In this document: positions 1-7,789 of the stretch, one piece after another
How the letters are laid out: each line of letters starts with the position of its first letter
Numbering within the stretch: the stretch's first letter is position 1
NCBI RefSeq assembly: GCF_004283755.1
Contig: NZ_SHMH01000006.1
Coordinates: 62,001 to 126,000 of the forward strand
Direction of reading: 5' to 3'
Origin: Pseudoxanthomonas winnipegensis
GTDB lineage: Bacteria; Pseudomonadota; Gammaproteobacteria; Xanthomonadales; Xanthomonadaceae
DNA: 64,000 nt
Translations under genes and position numbers: made by a program
The notes under the pieces: model-generated
Database searches by the model: none
Told to the model about the DNA's origin: nothing
Seen by the model: the letters and a program-made list of their open reading frames with translations, nothing else

Positions 1-72
1 GTCGCGCTGATGACCCTGGTGATCGGCGCGATCTTCCTGCGCGAGACCAAGGACGTGGATATCACGAAATAA
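1..72 (+). CDS. C-terminal end of an MFS transporter (partial)
   Basis: This is the last 23 codons of a gene cut by the window edge. The readable peptide is a hydrophobic stretch (VALMTLVIGAIFL) followed by RETKDVDITK and a TAA stop. A final membrane helix followed by an RETKD-type tail is typical of metabolite:H+ symporter members of the major facilitator superfamily (ShiA, ProP and KgtP relatives). The substrate cannot be inferred from so little sequence. A hairpin about 50 bases downstream probably ends its transcript, so it is likely not in an operon with the kinase that follows. Confidence 0.6.
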   Translation, partial: VALMTLVIGAIFLRETKDVDITK

Positions 73-121
73 TTCCCTGGGAGGGGCGCCAAGGGCCGGG
101 GCGAATCACGCCGGCTCACAC

Positions 122-155
122 CGACGCCGGTCCGTGGGGGGCCGGCGTCGCTGTT
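122..155 (+). terminator. Rho-independent terminator after the MFS gene
   Basis: A 9-bp perfect stem (CGACGCCGG / CCGGCGTCG) with an 11-base loop is followed by CTGTTT. The T-run is weak, as is common in GC-rich genomes. It lies between the transporter stop and the kinase start, where a terminator is expected. Confidence 0.55.
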
Positions 156-226
156 TCCAGGTCTTGACCCGCCCGCGCCGCGCTATGCTCCGGCGCGGGG
201 CAGGGGGACTGGCCTGGAACCATTCG

Positions 227-3169
227 ATGACGCAGACCGACGAGCACGGCTTGCATGCCCTGCTGGAGCAGCTGTTGGCCTTGCCACCGGCGCAGCGCCA
301 GGAGGCGCTGGCGCGTGCCTGCGAGGGACGGCCCGATCTCCTTGAACGCCTGCAGCGGCTGCTGACGCTGGCCGAGGGCGATGGCGGGTTCCTGGACCGC
401 TCCCCGTTCGGCGAAGCCGCCCCCCAGGGGGACGAACCGCGCACGCCCGGCCGCGTGGTTGGGCCTTACCGGCTGTTGCGCTGGCTCGGCGCCGGCGGCA
501 TGGCCCAGGTCTGGTTGGCCGAGCGCATCGCCGGCGGCTTCCGCCAGCAGGTGGCGATCAAGCTCATCGCCCAGGTGCCCGACCCGCTGCAGGGCCGGCT
601 GTCGGCCGAGCGCGACATCCTGGCCTCGCTGGTGCACCCGGGGATTGCCCGGCTCTATGACGGCGGGGTGACCGACGAGGGCCTGGCCTGGATGGCGATG
701 GAGTACGTGCAGGGCCAGGACCTGGTCAGCTGGTGCCAGGCGCACTGCAGCGGTGTGGCCGAGCGCCTGGGCCTGTTCCTGCAGGTCTGCGACGCGGTGG
801 CCTACGCCCACACCCGGCTGGTCGTCCACCGTGACATCAAGCCGGCCAACATCCTGGTCACCGACGACGGCCAGGCGCGGCTGCTGGATTTCGGCCTGGC
901 CCGGCTGCTCGAGGAGGGGCCGGGCGGAGCAGCGAACACCACACGCTCGCTACAGCTGTCCCCGTCCTATGCCGCGCCCGAGCAGCTGGAAGGCGGCCTG
1001 ATCGGCACCGCTACCGACGTCTACGCCCTGGGCGTGACCCTGTACGAACTGCTGGCCGGCCGCCTGCCCTGGGACATGCAGGGCGGCGCGCTGGCCACTG
1101 CGGTGCGGCGTCTGGCCGCGGCCGAACCGCCGCCGCCCAGCCGCGCGGTGGCCGCCGACGGCCCGGTCCCGGTACGCGCGCTGCGCGGCGACCTGGATGC
1201 CATCGTCGCCCGCGCGATGCGGCCCGCGGCCGAGCAGCGCTATCCCGACGCGCGCGCCCTGGCCGAGGACATCCGCCGCCATCTGGAACACCGCCCGGTG
1301 CTGGCGCGCGCCGGCGCGCGCAGCTACCAGGCGCGCCGCTACGTGCGCCGGCACTGGCGCGGGCTGGCGCTGGTGGGCGTGGCCTTCCTGGCGCTGGGCA
1401 CCGGCCTGGTGACAGTCATCTGGCAGGAGCGCCGCGCGGAGCGTGAGGCGCAGCGCGCCGCGGCGGTGCAGGCGTTCATGGTCGACATGTTCCGCAGCAA
1501 TTCCAGCAACCAGCCCGATCCGGTGAAGGCCCGCCAGACCACCGCCCGCGAACTGCTGGATATCGGCGCGGCGCGGATCGAGGCCGGGCTGACCCAGGCG
1601 CCGGAGAACAAGCTGGCGCTGCTGCGTCTGTTCGGCGACCTCTACTACGATCTGGGCCTGACCGACGAGTCCGATCGCCTGCGACGCCAGGTGGTGACGC
1701 TCAGCCGGCAGCGCTACGGGGAGGACTCGCCCGAACTGATCAACGACCAGATCACGCTGGCGCGGGTCAACAACGCGATCTCGGCCCGTGCCGAGTTCGA
1801 CCGGATGCTGGAGCACGGGCTGAAGGTGCTCGATGCCCGGCGCGAGACCGGCTCGTTCCTGCGCGGTCGGCTACTGGCCACCGCCGCCGCCCTGCACAAT
1901 TCCAGCGATCCGCCCAGGGCGCTGGCCGAGGCGGGCCAGGCGGTGGAGATCCTCGAGCGTTACCCGGATTCGGCGGAACTGGCCGACGCCCAGCGCCTGC
2001 TGGGGATGGGCCGCTTGTATACCGGCGATGCTCCCGGCGCGGTGGAACCGCTACGGCGCGCGGCCGAGCTTTCGGTCAAGACCCAGGGCGCGCGGGGCTC
2101 GCGGCTGTCGATCTATTACTTCCAGCTGGCCCAGGCTGAGAGCGCGGCCATGCGGTTCGACGAGGCCGAGGCCGACGCGCGCAGGGCCCTGGCGGAGGCG
2201 GGTAATGGCGAACAGTCGGCCGATGCCGACCGGGTCAGGGCGCAGACCCTGGGCATCGAGATCCAGCTCCGCGCCGAGCGTCTGCTCCAGGCCGCGGCGT
2301 CGGCCGCGACCCTGAAGCAGGCGCTTGAGCGGTTCGGCCCTGACGCCGAGGGACCCGCGATGGCCTACGCGAGGAGCACCATCGGCGATGCCGAGGTTCA
2401 GTCAGGCGAACTAGATGCGGGCCTGTCCGATGCCGATGCGGCGGTGCGGATCTACCGCAAGTACGACACCAGCGGGGCGCATCTGGCCACGGCGGTGGGC
2501 AAGCAGGCCCAGGCCCTGGTCGAGCTGGGCCACACCGCCCGCGCCGAGGCGGCGCTACAGGAGCTGGCAGGGTTCGGCCAGCGGATGAAGAATCCCCGAC
2601 TGGACGAGTTCCTGACGACCTGGCGCATCCGCCTGGCACTGGACCGGGCGCAGCCGGCGCAGGCCCGGGCCCTGCTGGCGGCGCTGGCACCGATCCAGGG
2701 CGACACGCGGACCGTGGGCCTCATCCAGACGCGGCGCGATCTGCTGCGCGCCGCCATCGATCTGGCCGACGGGCAACCGGAGCAGGCCGCACGGTTGGCC
2801 GATGCGGTCCTGACGCGGTCGCAATCGTCCGACCTGGCCCCGGTGCTCAACGTGGCGCGCGCGGACGCCGCCTTGATCGCAGGGCAGGCCCGACTGCGCA
2901 CCGGTCAGGCGGCGCAGGCGCGCGTGCTGTTGCAACAGGCGCTGACCCTGCGCAGCGCGCTGTACCTGCCGCAGAGTCGGCGCATCGCGCAGGCGCAGCT
3001 GGCGTTGGCCGAATGCGACCTGGCCTTGGGCAGGCCTGGCGAGGCCGCCACGCTGCTGGCCAAGGCCGAGGCGATCCAGGCGCAACATAGTTCGCTGGCC
3101 GCGGGCTACCTGCGGCCCCTGACGTCGCTGCGCGCCCGGCTGGCCAAGCGCCCGCTGGCGCGAGCCTGA
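227..3169 (+). CDS. Transmembrane Ser/Thr protein kinase with TPR-like C-terminal half
   Basis: A 980-residue Hanks-type kinase. The catalytic domain (about residues 75-345) is complete: glycine loop G88-A-G90, VAIK with K112, HRDIKPAN with catalytic D203, DFG at D221 and an APEQ segment. A single membrane helix lies near residues 377-397. The remaining ~580 residues are alpha-helical, Ala/Leu-rich and resemble degenerate tetratricopeptide repeats, presumably periplasmic. I chose the ATG of MTQTDEHG rather than an ATG 93 bases upstream, because the extra N-terminus is Arg-rich and overlaps the terminator hairpin. The gene lies 41 bp ahead of an ECF-like sigma factor. Known kinase/ECF pairs (EcfK-PknS in Xanthomonas citri, EcfP-PknT in Vibrio) suggest the kinase activates that sigma factor by phosphorylation; this is inference here. 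The signal sensed is unknown. Confidence 0.88.
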   Translation: MTQTDEHGLHALLEQLLALPPAQRQEALARACEGRPDLLERLQRLLTLAEGDGGFLDRSPFGEAAPQGDEPRTPGRVVGPYRLLRWLGAGGMAQVWLAERIAGGFRQQVAIKLIAQVPDPLQGRLSAERDILASLVHPGIARLYDGGVTDEGLAWMAMEYVQGQDLVSWCQAHCSGVAERLGLFLQVCDAVAYAHTRLVVHRDIKPANILVTDDGQARLLDFGLARLLEEGPGGAANTTRSLQLSPSYAAPEQLEGGLIGTATDVYALGVTLYELLAGRLPWDMQGGALATAVRRLAAAEPPPPSRAVAADGPVPVRALRGDLDAIVARAMRPAAEQRYPDARALAEDIRRHLEHRPVLARAGARSYQARRYVRRHWRGLALVGVAFLALGTGLVTVIWQERRAEREAQRAAAVQAFMVDMFRSNSSNQPDPVKARQTTARELLDIGAARIEAGLTQAPENKLALLRLFGDLYYDLGLTDESDRLRRQVVTLSRQRYGEDSPELINDQITLARVNNAISARAEFDRMLEHGLKVLDARRETGSFLRGRLLATAAALHNSSDPPRALAEAGQAVEILERYPDSAELADAQRLLGMGRLYTGDAPGAVEPLRRAAELSVKTQGARGSRLSIYYFQLAQAESAAMRFDEAEADARRALAEAGNGEQSADADRVRAQTLGIEIQLRAERLLQAAASAATLKQALERFGPDAEGPAMAYARSTIGDAEVQSGELDAGLSDADAAVRIYRKYDTSGAHLATAVGKQAQALVELGHTARAEAALQELAGFGQRMKNPRLDEFLTTWRIRLALDRAQPAQARALLAALAPIQGDTRTVGLIQTRRDLLRAAIDLADGQPEQAARLADAVLTRSQSSDLAPVLNVARADAALIAGQARLRTGQAAQARVLLQQALTLRSALYLPQSRRIAQAQLALAECDLALGRPGEAATLLAKAEAIQAQHSSLAAGYLRPLTSLRARLAKRPLARA

Positions 3170-3210
3170 GGCAGGCCGCGCATGCGTCCGTTGATCGCAC
3201 GATTCCTCTT

Positions 3211-3738
3211 ATGACCTCCTCACAGTCCAGCCGTCAGGACCCTGCGTTCGATCTGTTGGTGCAGGTCCTCTATGCCGACCTCAAGCGCCTGGCCCGTCGC
3301 GAGCGCGGCCGGGCCTTTCCGCGCGCGGCCACGCTGGAGACCACCGCGCTGGTGCACGAGGCCTACCTCAAGCTGAGCCGCCACGGCGCCTTCGAAGGCC
3401 AGGCCCATTTCCTCAACACCGCCGCCCTGGCCATGCGCCAGGTGCTGGTGAGCCACGCCCGCGCGCGCCTGCGCCACAAGCGCGACCCGGGCCGCGCGCT
3501 GCTGGACATCGACACCGTCGAGGTGCTGGCCGAGAGCGACGAGCGCATCGTCGCCCTCGACGAGGCCCTGGCCGAACTGGAGCGCCAGCAGCCGCGCCTG
3601 GCGCGCATCGTCGAATGCCGCTACTTCGCCGGCTATTCCGACGCCGAGACCGCCCTGGCCCTGGGCGTTTCCGAGCGCACCGTGCAGCGCGACTGGGCCA
3701 TCGCCAAGGCCTTGCTGTACGAAGCCCTGGGCACCTGA
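3211..3738 (+). CDS. ECF-like RNA polymerase sigma factor (kinase-associated type)
   Basis: A 175-residue sigma factor with two regions. Region 2 spans about residues 10-90 and includes LETTALVHEAYLKL, a hallmark of the ECF-like (TIGR02999) subfamily. A region 4 helix-turn-helix near the C-terminus reads LALGVSERTVQRDWAIAK. No anti-sigma gene is adjacent. Instead the upstream neighbour is a transmembrane Ser/Thr kinase, the partner seen for kinase-controlled ECF groups. The Shine-Dalgarno is poor, so translation may depend on the upstream gene. Plausible targets are the autotransporter and secreted proteins downstream, which share an upstream motif, but this is unproven. A GC palindrome (GGACGGGGCCCGTCC) just after the stop may help end transcription. 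Confidence 0.88.
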   Translation: MTSSQSSRQDPAFDLLVQVLYADLKRLARRERGRAFPRAATLETTALVHEAYLKLSRHGAFEGQAHFLNTAALAMRQVLVSHARARLRHKRDPGRALLDIDTVEVLAESDERIVALDEALAELERQQPRLARIVECRYFAGYSDAETALALGVSERTVQRDWAIAKALLYEALGT

Positions 3739-3800
3739 GCCAGGCGCCCGGACGGGGCCCGTCCAGCGCTCCGTCAAAGCCTTGGTTCTTCGCCGCAGTC

Positions 3801-4275
3801 GACCACGTCGCGCCCTCCTTGTAGAGCGGAGCTTGCTCCGCTGCCTTTCGACCAGATCATCGGGAAAGCCCCCAGCGGAGCGAGCTCCGCTCTACAGGCG
3901 TCGGCCCGATGCTGCCCTTTGGCATTCGGCAAGGACACATCGCACCCGCGTACCGCCCCGGACCACGTCGCGCCCTCTTTGTAGAGCGGAGCTTGCTCCG
4001 CTGCCTTTCGACCAGATCATCGGGAACGCCCCAGCGGAGCAAGCTCCGCTCTACAAGCGTCGGTCCGATGCTGCCCTTTCGCATTCGGCAAGGACGCATC
4101 GCACCGGCGTACCGCCGCGAAACACGCCGCGCCCTCCTTGTAGAGCGGAGCTTGCTCCGCTGCCTTTCGACCAGATCATCGGGAAAGCCCCAGCGGAACG
4201 AGCTCCGCTCTACAGGCGTCGGTCCGATGCTGCCCTTTGGCATTCGACAAGGACGCATCGCACCGGCGCGCCACC
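3801..4275. repeat. Three tandem ~159-bp units, each with paired GTAG palindromes (SMAG/REP-like)
   Basis: This fills most of the gene-free stretch between the sigma factor and the autotransporter. Three direct copies begin near 3801, 3961 and 4120. Each holds a GTAG-footed hairpin (GTAG + AGCGGAGC-tt-GCTCCGCT), a ~30-base spacer ending in ATCATCGGGAA, and the inverted hairpin ending in CTAC, then a shared tail with CCGATGCTGCCCTTT. GTAG-footed hairpins are the signature of the SMAG REP family of Stenotrophomonas and of RAYT transposase substrates. No RAYT gene is in the window. Further copies lie at 38252-38324 and 48367-48440. Apparent coding frames here are artefacts of the repeat. Confidence 0.9.
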
Positions 4276-4399
4276 CCGAACCCTCCTTGCCCGTCCGCCG
4301 AACCGCCGCCCTTCGGAAGCCGGAGCACCCCCACGCCGCGACCCATCGAACACAAGAAGAACAAAAAACGCTCCACGCGTGGCGGTCCCCGCCCCTATG

Positions 4400-4410
4400 C
4401 GGCGTAACAG
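4400..4410 (+). promoter_or_regulatory. Candidate ECF-type promoter motif upstream of the autotransporter
   Basis: CGGCGTAACAG lies 84 bp before the autotransporter start, and the identical 11-mer lies upstream of the NTF2-like gene at 9470. In both places GG follows one base later and a CG-rich element (CGTGCG here, CGCAC there) lies 15-16 bases after GTAAC, a spacing compatible with -35/-10 elements. An AAC-containing -35 box is common for ECF sigma factors. Assignment to the sigma factor at 3211 is inference from position. Confidence 0.35.
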
Positions 4411-4494
4411 AGGACTGCGAGTCCGTGCGAGGCGGGCCCGCGCCGCCGTCCCGGTACCGGGGCGGCGGCTTCCTCGTCCCGCCATGGAGCAGAC

Positions 4495-7400
4495 ATGAAT
4501 TCGATCCGGCGCAAGGCCGTGCCGCGCTATGCCGCACTGAGCGTTTCCATCCTGGCCGTGCTGGCCAGCCAACAGGCCGCCCAGGCCGCCTGCGTCCTGC
4601 GCACCGACCTGACGCCGCAGACCTGGATCTGCGACGGCCCCGCCAGCGCCAACACCAGCGGGCAGACCATCGTCTTCAGCCCCACCGTCACCACCGCCAG
4701 CACGGCCGCCGGCTTCGGCGTGGATGTCGGCAACACCGCCACCGCGCTGACCCTGACCGGCGCGGGCAGCTTCACCGACGCCCAGCAGTCTGGCATCGCG
4801 GGCGGCAATGGCATCCTCTGGAACGTGAGCGGCACCAGCGCGCCGCTTTCGCTGGTCAGCAACGGCACGATCACCGCGCGCAATGGCGACGGTCTTTATA
4901 TCGGTAACACCGGTGGCGCGGTGACGGTGCAGGCCACCGGCAGTATCGACAGCAGCGGCAACGGCCTGCGGGCCACGGCGGGCGATGGCGACCTGTCGCT
5001 GCAGGTGGGCAACATCACCTATGGCGGCACCTACGGCATTCAGGCCACCACCAACGGCGGCGCCGGCAAGACTTCGGTACTGGTTCTGGGCCAGGTGGTC
5101 AGCAGCAGCACCGCCATCTTTCCCGGATTCGGCCTTTACGTCACCAACCGAGGCGCAGCGGGCAGCGATCTCCAGGTGGCCGCCGGCGCGTTGCTGCAGA
5201 ACGCGACCGGCGGCGGCCTGGTCGTGGACAACTTCAATGGCCCGGTGAACACGGTGATCGCCGGCAACGTGACCACGGGCGGTGCCAACGGCGCGCGCAT
5301 CAACCAGTGGACCACCACCACGCCTGGGACCAGCGACCGCAGCATGAACGTGCGGGTCGACGGCGGCATCGTCGACAACAACGCCTCCGGCGGTAACGGG
5401 CTGAGCATCACCGGCCTTGGCGGCAGCGGCAGCGGCGTGGATGGCACCGGCCTGAACGCCGCCGTCCACCTCACCGTCAATGGCACGATCCAGGGCTATA
5501 CGGGCCTGACCTTGGCCGGCGGCGATCAGGTCACCCTGGATGTGGCCCAGGGCGCTACCATCGCGGCCGCCGACGCCGCCGCCAACGATGGCACCACGCC
5601 GCGCGGTGGCATCAACAATGTGGTGGCCGTCTGGGACCAGGGCACCGGTCTGACCGGATCGGCCGCGGGCAATCTGCTTACCCTCAACAACGCCGGCACC
5701 CTGGTCGGCGGCCTGAACATCGGCCGCGCGATGGTGCTCAACAACACCGGCACCATCACTTCGGTGTACACCGCCATCGCGCTGCACGCCGGGGCCACGC
5801 TGAATCTGCAGGGTGGGTCGGTCGTCGGCGACACCGTTCCGGATTTCTTCGGTCCCACCGTCGCCGCGCCGACCACGGTGCTGTGGACCGGTGGTGCGGT
5901 ACGCGGCGGCATCGACATCGGCGTGGGCAACATGACCCTGCGAGGGCTCAGCACGGCCGACATGGCTGGGCTGACCTTCCTCAACGCCGGCACCAGCGGC
6001 GGTGGCACGAGCACGCTCACGCTGGATGGCGTGACCTGGCGTGGTCGATTCGGCTTCCACGACGCCACCGCGCCAGGGATCGCGCTGGCCGGCTGGAACA
6101 CCATCAACCTGCGCAACGGCAGCGTTGGCACGATGACCGGCGTGCTCAGCCTGCAGGGCATCAACAACCAGAGCGACGCCAGCCTCAACATCGACGCGAC
6201 CTCCACCTTCATCGCCGGGGCGGGGCTGCTGATCGAGCGCGAACTCGGCGCGCGCCGGCTGGTGGTCAACAACGCCGGCGTGTTCGACCTGAGCCAGTCC
6301 GGCACGCCCGGCAATGTGGTCAGCCTGGCGCCGACCTACGGCGCCGGCGATTACGTGCAGACCGCCAGCGGTACGCTGGTGGTCGGGGTCACGCCCAATG
6401 CCATCGATCAGCTCAACGTCGCCGGCAACCCGGGTTTCGCCGGCACCGCCACGCTGGCGGGCACGGTGGCTTTCGCCTGGGCGCCGGGCACTTACAGCCC
6501 GGTGACCCGCAGCTTCGTCACGGCCGGCGGTGGCCTCAGCGGTCAGTTCGCCACGGTGACCAATGTCCAGGGCACCACGCCGCCGACAGGCTTCCCGACC
6601 TCGGTCAGTTACGACGCCAACAATGCCTACCTGACGCTGGGCACGCCGACGCCAACGCCAACGCCAACGCCCACACCGACTCCGACCCCAACACCAACAC
6701 CAACACCAACACCAACCCCAACACCAACCCCCACTCCAACACCGACGCCTACACCTACTCCCACCCCAACCCCAACACCGACACCAACTCCGACCCCCAC
6801 CGCGCCGGTGCGCATCGCGCCCAACGATGGCGCGCTGTTCAGTCGCCAGGCCACCGCGCTGGCGCTGTCCAGCCAGGCCGATGCGATGGGCCTGCTGGCG
6901 CGCCTGCGGGCCGAGGGCGACGGCAATACCTTGTTCAACCGCGATGCCGGCCTCGACCCGGCGGCGCGTGGCTGGGTGCAGCTGCGCTACCAGGATCTGG
7001 ATGTCGAAGGGGCGAGCGATCAGGTCGGCTTCGGCGCGCGGTCCACGGCCACGCAGGTGGGCACCGACTGGACGCTCGGCCAAGGCACGCGGCTGGGCCT
7101 GGCGGTCGGCACGGACAACGCCTGGCTGCATGACCAGCTGGGCAGCCGCGGCCGCAGCGATGTCACGCGCGTGGCCGTGTACGGCTCGCAGCTGATCGGG
7201 CCGCTGGGCGTGTCGGCGATGCTGGGCTATGCCCATGCGCGCGAGCACGCCTGGCGCCAGACCGGCATCGGCCTGGCCTTCTCCAGCCGCGGCACCGACG
7301 CGGCCACCGCGGCGCTGCAGCTGGCGCTGCCGCTGGACGTCGGCCAGGCGCAGCTGACGCCGGTGGCCGGGGTGGTGGCCACGCGCCTGACCGGCCAGGC

Positions 7401-7776
7401 CTTCGTCGAGACCGGCGATGTGCCCGATGCGTTCAAGGTCGGCGGACAGGCCCGGCGCGAGACCGTGGTGTCGCCGTATGCCGCGCTGGGGCTGTCGCGC
7501 AGCTTCGATCAGGCCAGCGGGATGCGCTGGACGCCGGAGCTGCACGTGGGCTATCGCCGCGCGCAGGCCGGGCAGGGCCAGCGCTACGCACTCACCGCCG
7601 CCGACGGCACGCTGTTCGACGGCAACCGCGACGGCATCGCGCGCGATGTCGGCGAAGCCGGCGCGGCGCTGACCGGGCATCGCGGGCCGTGGACGCTGTC
7701 GCTGGCCTGGCGCGGGCAATGGGCCGACGGCTGGAGCGATCAGCAGGGCACGCTGAGCCTGCGTGCGACGTTCTGA
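4495..7776 (+). CDS. Type V autotransporter with Thr-Pro linker
   Basis: A 1093-residue surface protein. Residues 1-32 form a signal peptide ending AAQA. Residues ~33-710 are a Gly/Asn/Thr-rich passenger with repeated beta-helix-like turns (NNAGTL, NNTGTI, LNGTI-type strands). Residues 717-769 are an uninterrupted (TP)26 tract, and residues ~785-1093 are a C-terminal autotransporter beta-barrel ending in the expected phenylalanine (RATF). The passenger shows no protease triad or RGD motif that I can see, so an adhesin or passive surface role is more likely than an enzyme. The gene starts after the sigma factor and the SMAG repeats, and a DUF6065/cupin gene follows after 13 bp. Expression may depend on the upstream sigma factor. 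The TP tract is encoded by 6-bp units and can change length without changing frame. Confidence 0.88.
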   Translation: MNSIRRKAVPRYAALSVSILAVLASQQAAQAACVLRTDLTPQTWICDGPASANTSGQTIVFSPTVTTASTAAGFGVDVGNTATALTLTGAGSFTDAQQSGIAGGNGILWNVSGTSAPLSLVSNGTITARNGDGLYIGNTGGAVTVQATGSIDSSGNGLRATAGDGDLSLQVGNITYGGTYGIQATTNGGAGKTSVLVLGQVVSSSTAIFPGFGLYVTNRGAAGSDLQVAAGALLQNATGGGLVVDNFNGPVNTVIAGNVTTGGANGARINQWTTTTPGTSDRSMNVRVDGGIVDNNASGGNGLSITGLGGSGSGVDGTGLNAAVHLTVNGTIQGYTGLTLAGGDQVTLDVAQGATIAAADAAANDGTTPRGGINNVVAVWDQGTGLTGSAAGNLLTLNNAGTLVGGLNIGRAMVLNNTGTITSVYTAIALHAGATLNLQGGSVVGDTVPDFFGPTVAAPTTVLWTGGAVRGGIDIGVGNMTLRGLSTADMAGLTFLNAGTSGGGTSTLTLDGVTWRGRFGFHDATAPGIALAGWNTINLRNGSVGTMTGVLSLQGINNQSDASLNIDATSTFIAGAGLLIERELGARRLVVNNAGVFDLSQSGTPGNVVSLAPTYGAGDYVQTASGTLVVGVTPNAIDQLNVAGNPGFAGTATLAGTVAFAWAPGTYSPVTRSFVTAGGGLSGQFATVTNVQGTTPPTGFPTSVSYDANNAYLTLGTPTPTPTPTPTPTPTPTPTPTPTPTPTPTPTPTPTPTPTPTPTPTPTPTPTPTAPVRIAPNDGALFSRQATALALSSQADAMGLLARLRAEGDGNTLFNRDAGLDPAARGWVQLRYQDLDVEGASDQVGFGARSTATQVGTDWTLGQGTRLGLAVGTDNAWLHDQLGSRGRSDVTRVAVYGSQLIGPLGVSAMLGYAHAREHAWRQTGIGLAFSSRGTDAATAALQLALPLDVGQAQLTPVAGVVATRLTGQAFVETGDVPDAFKVGGQARRETVVSPYAALGLSRSFDQASGMRWTPELHVGYRRAQAGQGQRYALTAADGTLFDGNRDGIARDVGEAGAALTGHRGPWTLSLAWRGQWADGWSDQQGTLSLRATF
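6643..6801 (+). repeat. Hexanucleotide (ACN-CCN) tract encoding the (TP)26 T linker
   Basis: Fifty-three codons alternate Thr and Pro without interruption. All synonymous codons are used (ACG/ACA/ACT/ACC with CCA/CCG/CCT/CCC), so the protein pattern is kept more strictly than the DNA pattern. A central block of ACA-CCA units is more uniform and the most slippage-prone. The tract sits exactly between passenger and barrel and would act as a stiff spacer. Confidence 0.95.
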
Positions 7777-7789
7777 GACCAGCGCCGCG

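Noticed and set aside
134..226. A longer N-terminus for the Ser/Thr kinase
   Set aside because: It would start within the terminator hairpin and add an Arg-rich stretch with no family match.
6627..6938. A minus-strand frame encoding a long Gly-Val repeat
   Set aside because: It is the complement of the Thr-Pro codon tract, not a gene.
4210..7719. A 1169-codon minus-strand frame opposite the autotransporter
   Set aside because: Gly/Arg/Val-rich with no domain pattern; the plus strand encodes signal peptide, passenger and barrel.
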